Shown here: positions 16,744 through 25,101 of the stretch, piece after piece | Numbering within the stretch: the stretch's first letter is position 1 | Layout: each line of letters begins with the position of its first letter | Assembly (NCBI RefSeq): GCF_015040615.1 | Contig: NZ_CP060402.1 | Location: 2,232,001-2,296,000 of the forward strand | Direction: 5' to 3' | Length of the DNA stretch: 64,000 bases | Origin: Microbacterium sp. YJN-G | Lineage (GTDB): Bacteria > Actinomycetota > Actinomycetes > Actinomycetales > Microbacteriaceae | Made by a program: the position numbers and the translations under genes | Notes under the pieces: model-generated | Told to the model about the DNA's origin: nothing | The model's input: only the letters and a program-made list of their open reading frames with translations | Database searches by the model: none

Positions 16744-17786
16744 CAGCGTGCCTCCTCGTTCTCGATCTCGGTGACCTCGGCGTGCTCCCGGATGCGCGCC
16801 AGCGCCGCGTCGATCGCCGCGTCGGCGCCGCGGATGGCGAGGGTGAGATGGCCGAAGGCGCGGCCGCGGATGTCGTTGATGCCGCCGTAGACGAGCTCGA
16901 ACTCGAGCCCGGCCTGGGCGAGGTCGAGCAGCACCTGCGCCTGCGAGGAGTCGCCGTCGCGGAACGAGAAGGTCACCAGCCGGCCGGCGTGGCGCTCGCG
17001 AAGTGCCGCGCTCTCCGCCGGCGACGGAACGCCCTTGATGACGGTGCCGACGAAGCGCTGCGAGGCCGGGTTCTGCGGGCGGGAAAAGACCTCGAAGACG
17101 TCACCCTGCTCGATCACGCGCCCGCGCTCCATGACGGCGACCTTGGTCGCGATGGTCTGGATGACGTCCATCTCGTGCGTGATGACGACGATGGTGACAT
17201 GCTGCTCCTCGTTGACGCGCTTGAGCAGGTCGAGCACCTCGTGCGTGGTCTGCGGGTCGAGGGCGCTGGTCGCCTCGTCGGCGAGGAGGATCGCGGGGCG
17301 CGTGGCGAGCGCGCGGGCGATGCCGACCCGCTGCTTCTGCCCGCCGGAGAGCTGTTCGGGGTAGGCCCGCGCCTTGTCGGCCAGTCCGACGAACCGCAGC
17401 AGCTCGTCGACGCGCTCCTCGATGTCGGCCTTGGACCAGCCGGCGAGCTTGAGCGGATAGGCAATGTTCGCCCTGACCGTCTTCGAGGCGAAGAGGTTGA
17501 ACTGCTGGAAGATCATGCCGATGCCACCGCGGACCTTGCGCAGCTCACGCTCGGACAGGGCGGTGATGTCGATCCCGTCGACGTGGATCGTGCCGCTGGT
17601 GGCGGGTTCGAGTGCGTTGATCAGCCGCACGAGCGTGGACTTGCCGGCACCGGAGTATCCGATGATGCCGAAGACGTCGCCCTTCTGGATGTCGAGGGTG
17701 ACGTCGTCGACGGCGGCGACGACGGCGCCGTCGCGTCCGCTGGACGCGTACGTCTTGGTGACGCCGGCGAGGCTCACGATGGCCAT
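16743..17786 (-). CDS. metN: Methionine ABC transporter ATP-binding protein
   Basis: ATPase subunit of MetNIQ, 347 aa. It has Walker A (GYSGAGKST), Q-loop, signature LSGGQKQRVGIARAL, Walker B (ILLADEATSALD) and H-loop (VVITHEMD). A C-terminal NIL/ACT-like domain (about residues 265-345; LVTFSFRDGDSSQAQVLLDL) binds methionine for feedback inhibition of transport. The start is the ATG at 17786, where ATPase homology begins (MAIVSLAGVTKTY). It is separated from metQ by a strong hairpin and joined to metI by a one-base overlap. Confidence 0.95.
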   Translation of the reverse strand: MAIVSLAGVTKTYASSGRDGAVVAAVDDVTLDIQKGDVFGIIGYSGAGKSTLVRLINALEPATSGTIHVDGIDITALSERELRKVRGGIGMIFQQFNLFASKTVRANIAYPLKLAGWSKADIEERVDELLRFVGLADKARAYPEQLSGGQKQRVGIARALATRPAILLADEATSALDPQTTHEVLDLLKRVNEEQHVTIVVITHEMDVIQTIATKVAVMERGRVIEQGDVFEVFSRPQNPASQRFVGTVIKGVPSPAESAALRERHAGRLVTFSFRDGDSSQAQVLLDLAQAGLEFELVYGGINDIRGRAFGHLTLAIRGADAAIDAALARIREHAEVTEIENEEAR

Positions 17787-17845
17787 GGGTGCGCTCCGGT
17801 GGGTGTGTCGGACGGGGGAAGCGAGGCTCGGATGCCCTGGCACGG

Positions 17846-17879
17846 GAATCGGGCGGCGCGAAATCGCGCCGCCCGATTC
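17846..17879 (-). terminator. Strong hairpin between metQ and metN
   Basis: A perfect 15-bp stem (GAATCGGGCGGCGCG and its complement) with an AAAT loop, 17846-17879. It lies 33 bases past the metQ stop and 59 bases before metN. Being symmetrical, it could act as a partial terminator or an mRNA-stabilising structure that keeps binding protein in excess over the membrane complex. Confidence 0.8.
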
Positions 17880-17912
17880 TCTCGCATCCGGATGTGAATG
17901 CGGTGCGTCAGA

Positions 17913-18824
17913 TCACTTCTCGACGGCGGTGTCCTCGAGAACCTTCTTCAGCGAGGCCTGCAGGTCTGCGGCCGGGGTCTGCAGCAGCACCGCGGTGTCG
18001 CCGGAGGCCTCGAGCAGGCCCGCCTGCACGTCCTCGTCGGTCTGGAAGATCTCGACGAGCCTGAGGTAGGTCTCGTTGTCCACATCATCCGCGCGGGCGG
18101 CGAAGATGTTCACGTACGGCAGCGCGTTCGGGTCGGACGGGTCGTCCTGGGCGATGGCGTCCTCGAAGCTCAGGCCGGCGTCCTCGACGAAGTCGTTGTT
18201 GATGATCGCGGCGGCGACGTCGGGAAGCGCGGTCGGGATGAGCGCGGCCTCGAGAGCGGTGACCTTCACCTTCGACTTGGCGGTGTCGACGTCGGCGAGG
18301 TCGCTGACGATGGTGCCGCCGCTCTTGAGCTCGACCAGGCCGGCCGACTGCAGCACCAGCAGGGCACGCGCCTGGTTCGACGCGTCATCCGGAACGGCGA
18401 CGGTCTCGCCCTCGGGGATGTCCTTCACATCGTCGTACTTCTTGGAGTACAGACCCAGCGGGTAGATGGCAGTCGCACCGATCGGCTGCAGGTCCTCGCC
18501 GGAGGCGGCGTTGTACTGCGCGAGGTACACGATGTGCTGGAACTGGTTCAGGTCCAGCTCCCCCTCGGTCAGCGCCGGGTTCGGCTGCTCGTAGGAGCCG
18601 AAGTCGATGAGCTCGACGTCGATGCCCTCGGCCTTCGCAGCCTCGACGAAGGCGGGCCACTGCGGGTCGCCCTTGCCGACCACGCCGATCTTGACGGTCT
18701 CGGCAGCGCCGTTCGCGTCGGAGCCGGCGGTCTCAGAGCCGCTGTTCGACGCGCATCCGGCGAGGGAGGCGATCAGCGCGGCCGCTGCTGCTGCGGCTGC
18801 GATGGTGGTGATTCGGCGGGACAT
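17913..18824 (-). CDS. metQ: Methionine-binding lipoprotein, NLPA family
   Basis: Extracytoplasmic solute-binding subunit of MetNIQ, 303 aa. Signal peptide with an Ala-rich h-region and lipobox LAGC (Cys24). The mature domain starts VKIGVVGKGDPQWP and contains the family segment FGSYEQPNPALTEGELDLNQFQH, then PDDASNQARALLVLQSAGL. Start ATG 18824 has GAGAGGAAG upstream. A TAGCGT hexamer (18855-18860, minus strand) in the context GCGCATAGCGT is a probable -10. The promoter lies just past the crtR stop. A GTCATATGAC palindrome at 18893-18902 may be a regulatory site. Confidence 0.94.
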   Translation of the reverse strand: MSRRITTIAAAAAAAALIASLAGCASNSGSETAGSDANGAAETVKIGVVGKGDPQWPAFVEAAKAEGIDVELIDFGSYEQPNPALTEGELDLNQFQHIVYLAQYNAASGEDLQPIGATAIYPLGLYSKKYDDVKDIPEGETVAVPDDASNQARALLVLQSAGLVELKSGGTIVSDLADVDTAKSKVKVTALEAALIPTALPDVAAAIINNDFVEDAGLSFEDAIAQDDPSDPNALPYVNIFAARADDVDNETYLRLVEIFQTDEDVQAGLLEASGDTAVLLQTPAADLQASLKKVLEDTAVEK

Positions 18825-18865
18825 GATGTTTCTTCCTCTCGTGGGGACTCAGAAACGCTATGCGC

Positions 18866-19441
18866 CTATACAGGTTCCGCCCGAATCGCGTCGTCATATG
18901 ACGTCACAGCCGTCGCCTCGAGGGCGTCGAAGAAGTCCGCGACGACCGCCCGCTCCTCCGGAGAGAGCGCCGCGACGACGTCGAACCGCCGTGCGTGCGC
19001 GCGTCCGACGGTCTCGCGAGCGGCCACGCGCGTGTCATCGGTGATCTCGATCGTGAGGCTGCGGCGATCGGTGGGATGCGGCAGACGCCGGATGTGGCCG
19101 CCCCTCTCCAGCCGATCCAGGAGCTTGGTCGTCGACGCGGTCGAGATGGCGAGGTGCTCCGCGATCGATCCGGGGGTGACGACCACACCCTGCCGCTGCG
19201 CGGCGATCAGCAGCCGCAACGCCCGCATGTCGGTCTCGCCGAGCTTCATGTAGCGCTGCGACGCCTCGCTCATGCGCCGCTCGGCTTCACGCCAGCGCCG
19301 CATGCCATCGAGCACACGGAGCACATCGGCCAGCGTCGACGGTGACAGGTGCGAGCGCCGGACGAGCTGTTCGTCAGGGTCGTTGCGCGCAGGATCGTGC
19401 AGCACGACGCGACTCTGCGCAGGACGATCTTCATTCGCCAT
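18866..19441 (-). CDS. crtR: MarR-family repressor divergent from the carotenoid operon (CrtR-like)
   Basis: A 191-aa MarR-type regulator. The winged-helix core is VVTPGSIAEHLAISTASTTKLLDRLERGGHIRRLPHPTDRRSLTIEITDD. Position and orientation match C. glutamicum CrtR, which sits divergently upstream of a decaprenoxanthin crt operon and is relieved by prenyl diphosphates such as GGPP. Function here is inferred from that synteny. A TAGAAT hexamer (19448-19453) ends six bases before the ATG at 19441, so its mRNA is probably leaderless. A perfect palindrome (19483-19501) in the shared intergenic region is the likely operator. Confidence 0.82.
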   Translation of the reverse strand: MANEDRPAQSRVVLHDPARNDPDEQLVRRSHLSPSTLADVLRVLDGMRRWREAERRMSEASQRYMKLGETDMRALRLLIAAQRQGVVVTPGSIAEHLAISTASTTKLLDRLERGGHIRRLPHPTDRRSLTIEITDDTRVAARETVGRAHARRFDVVAALSPEERAVVADFFDALEATAVTSYDDAIRAEPV

Positions 19442-19463
19442 GGCTGAATTCTACAGATCGGAC

Positions 19464-19513
19464 TTGATACTTCCATAGTAGATAGCTAGCCTAGCTAGCT
19501 AAGTGGAAGGCGG
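19464..19513 (+). promoter_or_regulatory. Promoter/operator of the carotenoid operon
   Basis: A -35-like TTGATA lies at 19464-19469. A perfect dyad TAGCTAGC-CTA-GCTAGCTA occupies 19483-19501, overlapping where the -10 should be, with GGAAGGCGG (19505-19513) just before the idi ATG. A 19-bp AT-containing dyad over the core promoter is what a MarR/CrtR dimer would need for repression. Confidence 0.65.
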
Positions 19514-20089
19514 ATGCTCATGAATACGGTGGATCTGCGAGAGCGAGTGGTCCTGCTCGACGAGCAGGGTCGGGCGTGCGGCGCAGCCCCCAAGGACGAG
19601 GTGCACCACAGGAGCACGCCGCTGCACCTGGCCTTCTCCTGCCACGTCGTCGACGAGGCGGGGCGTGTATTGCTCACCCGCAGAGCACTCGGCAAGGCGA
19701 CGTGGCCGGGCACGTGGACGAACGCGTTCTGCGGCCACCCGCAGCCCTTCGAGGACGTGCCGGATGCCGTGGTGCGCCGTGCCGCCCACGAGCTCGGGCT
19801 GGGTGTCGCGGATATGCGGCTCGCACTCCCCGACTTCCGCTATCGCGCGGTGGATGCATCGGGGATGGTCGAGAACGAGATCTGCCCGGTGTACATCGCA
19901 CGGGCGATCGGGGCGCCGGCGCTGAACCCCGACGAGGCGATGGACGCCCGCTGGGTGGAGCCGGAGGATCTCGCCTCCGCGCTGGAGACCGCCCCCTGGG
20001 CCTTCAGCCCCTGGCTTTTCCTTCAGGCGCAGGAGCTCTCGGGCGCCGACGGAAGGGTCACCGCCCTGGCATGGCGGTCCGGGTCGTGA
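19514..20089 (+). CDS. idi: Isopentenyl-diphosphate delta-isomerase, type I (Nudix fold)
   Basis: Interconverts IPP and DMAPP, supplying the starter for crtE. 191 aa. Catalytic Cys in NAFCGHP, metal/Nudix region VVRRAAHELGLGV and catalytic Glu in ENEICPVY are all present. First gene of the crt operon. Start ATG at 19514 (a second ATG at 19520 fits the same Shine-Dalgarno). Its stop overlaps the crtE start region (GTGA at 20086-20089). Confidence 0.94.
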   Translation: MLMNTVDLRERVVLLDEQGRACGAAPKDEVHHRSTPLHLAFSCHVVDEAGRVLLTRRALGKATWPGTWTNAFCGHPQPFEDVPDAVVRRAAHELGLGVADMRLALPDFRYRAVDASGMVENEICPVYIARAIGAPALNPDEAMDARWVEPEDLASALETAPWAFSPWLFLQAQELSGADGRVTALAWRSGS

Positions 20090-21135
20090 GCGTCGACACA
20101 GCCTTCGGCATCCGCGGCCTGGAGGAGACGATCGACAGGTTCTTCGCGGAGCGCATCCTGCGCGCCGAAGAACTCGGCGGCGGGTACGCGCAGCTGTGGA
20201 GGTTCGCGCATGAGGCGACCACCGGCGGCAAGCGCGTGCGTCCGCGGCTGCTCATCCTCGCCCACGAACGACTGGGCGGCGGCGACACCGAGTCCGCGCT
20301 CCGCGCCGGCGCCGCGTTCGAGCTGCTGCACACCGCGCTCCTGCTGCACGACGACGTCCTCGACGGGGATCTCGTGCGGCGGGGCCGCCCGAACCTCGCC
20401 GGCCGCTTCGCGTCGGAGGCCATCGATGCCGGCCACGGCGCCGGCACGGCGCGCGAGTGGGGAACCGCCTCGGCCACCCTCGCCGGAGACCTGCTCATCA
20501 GCGGCGCGCACGCGCTCGCGGCCGGCATCCCCGGTTCTGCGGGCGATGCCGTGCACCGCATCATCGACGACGCCCTCTTCGTCACCGTCGCAGGAGAGCA
20601 CGCCGACGTCGGGTACGCAATGGGGGTGATGGATGCCGCCGAGCACGACATCCTGCGCATGATGGAGCACAAGACCGCCGCCTACTCCTTCGCGGGCCCG
20701 CTGCAGGCGGGCGCGGCGCTCGCCGGCGCCATGGAGTCCGCCTGCGCCGACCTCGGCCGCATCGGGAGCGCCCTCGGCGTGCTGTATCAGCTGCGCGACG
20801 ACCTGCTCGGCGTCTTCGGCGACGAGCGGCGCACCGGCAAGTCCGCCCTCGGCGATCTGCGCGAGGGCAAGCGCACCCTGCTGATCGCGTTCGCCGAGAA
20901 CACGCCGCAGTGGTCGCAGGTGGCGCATCTGTTCGGCCGCGCTCCCCTGGATGTCGCGGACGCCGAACTGCTCCGCAGCGCTCTGATCGCCAGCGGCGCT
21001 GCGGAACGGATGCAGGCCCTGACTGACGCCCAGCACGACCGGGTGCGCTCGATGATCGAGCAGGCCGCCCTGCCCGCCGCGCTGCGCAAGGCGCTGCAGC
21101 GGACCGCGACGATGTGCGCGGAGCGCACGGCATGA
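20071..21135 (+). CDS. crtE: Polyprenyl diphosphate synthase (probable GGPP synthase)
   Basis: Condenses IPP with allylic diphosphates to GGPP, the carotenoid precursor. 354 aa. The first Asp-rich motif is DDVLDGD (within LLLHDDVLDGDLVRRG) and the second is YQLRDDLLGVFGDE, with KRVRPRLLILA and MMEHKTAAYSFAGPL. Chain length is inferred from the pathway. Start taken at ATG 20071, overlapping idi by 19 bases; GTG 20086, which forms a GTGA overlap, is a credible alternative. Coupled to crtB by ATGA (21132-21135). Confidence 0.9.
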   Translation: MAVRVVSVDTAFGIRGLEETIDRFFAERILRAEELGGGYAQLWRFAHEATTGGKRVRPRLLILAHERLGGGDTESALRAGAAFELLHTALLLHDDVLDGDLVRRGRPNLAGRFASEAIDAGHGAGTAREWGTASATLAGDLLISGAHALAAGIPGSAGDAVHRIIDDALFVTVAGEHADVGYAMGVMDAAEHDILRMMEHKTAAYSFAGPLQAGAALAGAMESACADLGRIGSALGVLYQLRDDLLGVFGDERRTGKSALGDLREGKRTLLIAFAENTPQWSQVAHLFGRAPLDVADAELLRSALIASGAAERMQALTDAQHDRVRSMIEQAALPAALRKALQRTATMCAERTA

Positions 21136-22004
21136 GGCCTGCGCAGGGCCTTGAGCTGTACACCCGCACCTCGCGGGCGATGTCATCGCGCGTGATCCGC
21201 GCGTACTCGACGTCGTTCGGCCTGGCCAGCAGGATGCTGCCGCGCAGCGTGCGAGCGGGCATCGCCGACGTGTACGCCCTCGTGCGCATCGCGGACGAGA
21301 TCGTCGACGGCCCGGCGGCCGAGGCAGGACTGGATGCCGCGCGGACGCGCCACCTGCTCGATGAGCTCGAACGCGAGACCCTCTCGGCCCTGGAGACCGG
21401 CTTCAGCGCGAACCCGGTCGTGCACGCATTCGCCGCCACCGCGCGTGAATGCGGTATCGATGCGGCGCTCGTGCGTCCGTTCTTCGCCTCGATGCGCATG
21501 GACACCCTCGGTGAGATCCGCTTCGACGATGCTTCCTACCGGCGTTACATCCACGGCTCCGCCGAGGTGGTCGGCTCGATGTGCCTGCGGGTCTTCGCGT
21601 GCGAGGGGCGCGGAGTGCTGATCGACGAACAGCTGGAGGAGGGCGCGCGCCGGCTCGGCGCCGCGTTCCAGAAGGTCAACTTCCTGCGTGACCTCTCCGA
21701 CGACGTCGGCCGGCTGCACCGCGCGTACATCCCGGGCATCGATCCGGCACACATCACCGACAGACAGAAGGATGCCGTGGTCGACGAGATCGCCCAGGAC
21801 CTCGCGATCGCACGCCTCGCCATTGCGCTCCTCCCGCCGCGCTCGCGCCGTGCCACCAGTGCCGCGGCGGCGCTGTTCGGCGCGCTCAACGAGCGGCTGC
21901 GCGCGACGCCCGCGGCCGAGCTGCGCCGCAGTCGGGCATCCGTGCCGCTCACCGGGAAGCTGTGGATCGTCACCCGTGCCGCCGCCGGACGGACGGCGGC
22001 GTGA
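21132..22004 (+). CDS. crtB: Phytoene synthase
   Basis: Joins two GGPP to phytoene. 290 aa of the squalene/phytoene synthase fold. The Asp-rich motifs are visible as RIADEIVDG and FLRDLSDDVGRLHRAYIP, with the upstream YSTSFGLASRMLP start motif and GSAEVVGSMCLRVF. ATG at 21132 overlaps the crtE stop (ATGA), and its own stop overlaps the crtI GTG (GTGA). Confidence 0.94.
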   Translation: MRPAQGLELYTRTSRAMSSRVIRAYSTSFGLASRMLPRSVRAGIADVYALVRIADEIVDGPAAEAGLDAARTRHLLDELERETLSALETGFSANPVVHAFAATARECGIDAALVRPFFASMRMDTLGEIRFDDASYRRYIHGSAEVVGSMCLRVFACEGRGVLIDEQLEEGARRLGAAFQKVNFLRDLSDDVGRLHRAYIPGIDPAHITDRQKDAVVDEIAQDLAIARLAIALLPPRSRRATSAAAALFGALNERLRATPAAELRRSRASVPLTGKLWIVTRAAAGRTAA

Positions 22005-23548
22005 GCGTCCGCGAACGCGCCGTCGTCGTCGGCGGCGGGATCTCGGGGCTCGCCACCGCCGCACTGCTGGCACGCGAGGGCCTGGACGTCACCCTCGTGG
22101 AGGCGCGCTCCGAACTCGGCGGCCGGGCGGGGCGCTGGAACCACGCCGGGTTCTCGTTCGACACCGGCCCCTCCTGGTATCTGATGCCGGAAGTGTTCGA
22201 TCACTTCTTCCGCCTACTGGGCACCTCGGCCGCCGAGCAGCTCGACCTCGTCCGGCTCGACCCCGCCTACCGGGTGTACTTCGAGGGCGAGCAGGTGCCG
22301 TTCGACCTGCCCGCGGAGGGCGCCCGTGATGCGCTGGTCGGCCTGGATCCGGCATCCGGTCACCGTCTGGACGCCTACCTCGCGTCCGCCGCAGAGACCT
22401 ACCACCTGGCGACGTCGACGTTCCTCTACAGTACGTACCAGTCGCTGCTCCCGCTGCTCGGAGCGAAGGTGCTGCCGCGTCTGCCGCGGCTGGCCCGGCT
22501 GCTCACCGAACCGCTGGATCGCCGGATCCGGCGGCACACCGGGGATCGGCGCGTGCAGCAGGTCCTCGGTTATCCGGCGGTGTTCCTGGGCACCTCCCCC
22601 GCCGCTGCACCGGGCATGTACCACCTCATGAGTCATCTCGACATCGGCCAGGGCGTGCTCTACCCGCGCGGCGGCTTCGCCGCCGTGATCGACGCGATAG
22701 CCCGCCTCGCCATGCAGGAGGGCGCCGTGCTGCGCACCGGATGCCGAGCGCGACGCATCACGGTCCAGGGCGGCGCCGCCACGGGCGTCGAGGTCGAGCT
22801 TCCCGGCGGTGGCACCGAGCATCTCCCCGCCGACGTCGTCGTCTCCACGGCAGACCTGCACGTCACCGAGCATCAGCTGCTCGAGCCGGCGCATCGCAGC
22901 ACGCGCGACGCGTGGTGGGAATCGCGCGACCCCGGCCCCGGTGCGGTGCTCGCCCTGCTGGGAGTGCGCGGGGAGCTGCCCGAGCTCACCCACCACACGC
23001 TGCTGTTCACCCGAGACTGGGAGCTCGGTTTCGATGCGATCTACGGCTCGTCGCCGCGCATCCCCGACCCGGCATCGCTGTACGTGTGCCGTCCGAGCGC
23101 CACCGACAGCGTGGCCCCGGCCGGCCACGAAAACCTGTTCGTGCTGATCCCAGTCCCCGCCGATCCCGCGATCGGAGCCGGAGGGCTCGACGGCGGCGGC
23201 GATCCGGCCGTCGAGCGGACCGTCGATGCCGCGATCGCGCAGCTCGCCGCGTGGTGCGGCATCCCGGATCTGGCGTCGCGGATCGTCCTGCGGCGCAGCA
23301 TCGGACCGGCCGACTTCGAGCGCGACTTCGGCGCCTGGCGTGGCGGGGCCCTGGGCCCAGCGCACACCCTCCGCCAGAGCGCGGTGCTGCGCGGGTCGAA
23401 CGCGTCCCGCACGGTCGACGGCCTGCTCTACGCCGGGGCGACCACGATCCCCGGGATCGGGCTGCCGATGTGCCTGATCAGCGCCGAGCTCGTCGTCAAG
23501 CGCCTGCGCGGCGACCGGTCGGCCTCTCCCCTGGCGGAGCCGCTGTGA
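22001..23548 (+). CDS. crtI: Phytoene desaturase (lycopene-forming)
   Basis: FAD-dependent desaturase converting phytoene to lycopene. 515 aa. The N-terminal dinucleotide fold is VVVGGGISGLATAALLAREGL, followed by ELGGRAGRW and DTGPSWYLMPEVF. The C-terminal CrtI signature reads GLLYAGATTIPGIGLPMCLISAELV. It starts with GTG at 22001 inside the crtB stop overlap and ends in a GTGA overlap with crtYe. Confidence 0.94.
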   Translation: MSVRERAVVVGGGISGLATAALLAREGLDVTLVEARSELGGRAGRWNHAGFSFDTGPSWYLMPEVFDHFFRLLGTSAAEQLDLVRLDPAYRVYFEGEQVPFDLPAEGARDALVGLDPASGHRLDAYLASAAETYHLATSTFLYSTYQSLLPLLGAKVLPRLPRLARLLTEPLDRRIRRHTGDRRVQQVLGYPAVFLGTSPAAAPGMYHLMSHLDIGQGVLYPRGGFAAVIDAIARLAMQEGAVLRTGCRARRITVQGGAATGVEVELPGGGTEHLPADVVVSTADLHVTEHQLLEPAHRSTRDAWWESRDPGPGAVLALLGVRGELPELTHHTLLFTRDWELGFDAIYGSSPRIPDPASLYVCRPSATDSVAPAGHENLFVLIPVPADPAIGAGGLDGGGDPAVERTVDAAIAQLAAWCGIPDLASRIVLRRSIGPADFERDFGAWRGGALGPAHTLRQSAVLRGSNASRTVDGLLYAGATTIPGIGLPMCLISAELVVKRLRGDRSASPLAEPL

Positions 23549-23898
23549 ATCTGATCCACCTGACCGCGCTGCTGGTGTCACTGACCGGCATCGTGCTGCT
23601 GGATGTGCGACACCGCCTGTTCCTCGGGCGTGCTCCAGGGCGGGCGCTGCTCGTGCTCACGATCGGGACCGCGTTCTTCCTGCTCTGGGACCTTGCCGGC
23701 ATCGGCCTGGGTGTGTTCTTCCGTGCCGAGAGCCCCTACGCCACCGGCATCCTGCTCGCCCCCGAGCTGCCGCTCGAGGAGCCGGTGTTCCTGCTGTTCC
23801 TCTGCCAGCTGACCATGGTGCTGGTCTGCGGCGCCGAGCGGATGGTGCAGCGGCGGCGGCGCAGCCGGCGCCCCTCCGGAAGGGAGGAACCGCGATGA
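23545..23898 (+). CDS. crtYe: C50 carotenoid cyclase subunit Ye
   Basis: Small membrane protein, 117 aa, of the heterodimeric lycopene-cyclase-like family. Three hydrophobic helices and the family segment PLEEPVFLLFLCQLTMVL (PxE(E) motif) are present. With CrtYf it should cyclise the ends of flavuxanthin or an equivalent C50 acyclic carotenoid. Whether epsilon- or gamma-ionone rings form cannot be decided from sequence by eye. GTG start at 23545 and an ATGA overlap with crtYf at 23895. Confidence 0.88.
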   Translation: MNLIHLTALLVSLTGIVLLDVRHRLFLGRAPGRALLVLTIGTAFFLLWDLAGIGLGVFFRAESPYATGILLAPELPLEEPVFLLFLCQLTMVLVCGAERMVQRRRRSRRPSGREEPR

Positions 23899-24224
23899 CC
23901 TATCTGCTGCTGTGCGGTGTCTTCCTGCTGATCGCCGGTGCCGCCGCGCTCCTGCTGTGCCGCGGGCGCCGCGGTCTCTCCTCGGCCGTGCCGGCCATCA
24001 CGGCGGCAGTTCTCGCCGTGCTCACCGCGGTCTTCGACAACCTCATGATCGCGGCGGGGCTGTTCGCCTACGCCGACGAGCACATCTCCGGACTGCGCAT
24101 CGGGCTGGCGCCCGTCGAGGACTTCGCCTATCCGCTGGCGGCGGTGATACTGCTGCCGGCACTGTGGGCGCGGCTGCGACCTTCGGACGCCCCGCCCACC
24201 TCCGATACCGGGGAGGCACGATGA
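23895..24224 (+). CDS. crtYf: C50 carotenoid cyclase subunit Yf
   Basis: Partner of CrtYe; 109 aa with about three membrane helices. It has the subunit-f motif FAYADEHISGLRIGLAPVEDFAYPLAAV (PVEDFxYP). AGGGAGG lies 7 bases before the ATG at 23895. Overlaps crtEb by ATGA (24221-24224). Both subunits are intact. Confidence 0.88.
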   Translation: MTYLLLCGVFLLIAGAAALLLCRGRRGLSSAVPAITAAVLAVLTAVFDNLMIAAGLFAYADEHISGLRIGLAPVEDFAYPLAAVILLPALWARLRPSDAPPTSDTGEAR

Positions 24225-25081
24225 TCCGTGACCTTTTCGTGGTTTCCCGCCCGCTCAGCTGGATCAACACCTCCTATCCGTTCGCCGCCGCCTACCTGCT
24301 GACCACCCGTGAGGTCGACCTCGTGTGGGTGCTCGGCACCGTCTTCTTCCTCATCCCGTACAACCTCGCGATGTACGGCGTCAACGACGTGTTCGACCAC
24401 GCATCCGACCTCGCCAACCCGCGCAAGGGCGGCGTCGAAGGCGCCCTGCTGTCACCGTCGCGGCATCGCACCGTGCTGTGGACCGCCGCTCTGAGCTGTC
24501 TCCCGTTCGTCGTCGCGCTCGTGCTGCTCGCTCCTCCCTCAGCGACGGTGATCCTCGCCGTGAGCCTGTTCGCGGTCGTGGCGTACTCGGCGCCCCCGTT
24601 CCGGTTCAAGGAGATCCCGTTCCTGGACTCGGTCACATCGAGCGTTCACTTCGTCAGTCCGGCCATCTACGGCGTCGCCGCCGCCGGCGGGGCACCGACG
24701 TCCGGGCTGATCGCGGTGCTCGGCGCCTTCCTGCTCTGGGGCATCGCGAGCCACGCGTTCGGCGCGGTGCAGGATGTCGTGCCCGACCGGGCCGGCGGGA
24801 TCTCGTCGATCGCGACGGTGCTGGGCGCCGCACGCACCGTGCGGGTGGCGCTGACGTGCTGGACACTCGCCGGCCTGCTCATGCTCACCACCGGCTCCCC
24901 CGGTGCGTTCGCGGCGCTGCTCGCGCTGCCCTACATCGCGGCCGCCGCACCCTACGCCCGCGTCACCGATGAGGACTCGGCGCGCGCGAACCGCGGCTGG
25001 CGGCGGTTCCTCTGGATCAACTACGCGTGCGGCTTCGCCGTGACGATGCTGCTCATCCTGCACGCGATCCGCACGGCATGA
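24221..25081 (+). CDS. crtEb: Lycopene elongase (UbiA-family prenyltransferase)
   Basis: Adds C5 units to lycopene, giving the C45/C50 carotenoids that CrtYe/Yf cyclise. 286 aa, polytopic. UbiA-type Asp motifs are NDVFDHASDLANPRKGG and VQDVVPDRAGGISSIATVLG. The combination crtEb+crtYe+crtYf defines a C50 pathway (decaprenoxanthin or sarcinaxanthin type). ATGA overlap upstream; the stop overlaps an in-frame ATG (25078) of the next gene. Confidence 0.93.
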   Translation: MIRDLFVVSRPLSWINTSYPFAAAYLLTTREVDLVWVLGTVFFLIPYNLAMYGVNDVFDHASDLANPRKGGVEGALLSPSRHRTVLWTAALSCLPFVVALVLLAPPSATVILAVSLFAVVAYSAPPFRFKEIPFLDSVTSSVHFVSPAIYGVAAAGGAPTSGLIAVLGAFLLWGIASHAFGAVQDVVPDRAGGISSIATVLGAARTVRVALTCWTLAGLLMLTTGSPGAFAALLALPYIAAAAPYARVTDEDSARANRGWRRFLWINYACGFAVTMLLILHAIRTA

Positions 25082-25101
25082 CAGGACGAGAGGAGCGGGA
25101 C

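Noticed and set aside
18825..18865. SAM or T-box riboswitch before metQ
   Set aside because: The leader is about 40 nt with no room for a structured aptamer.
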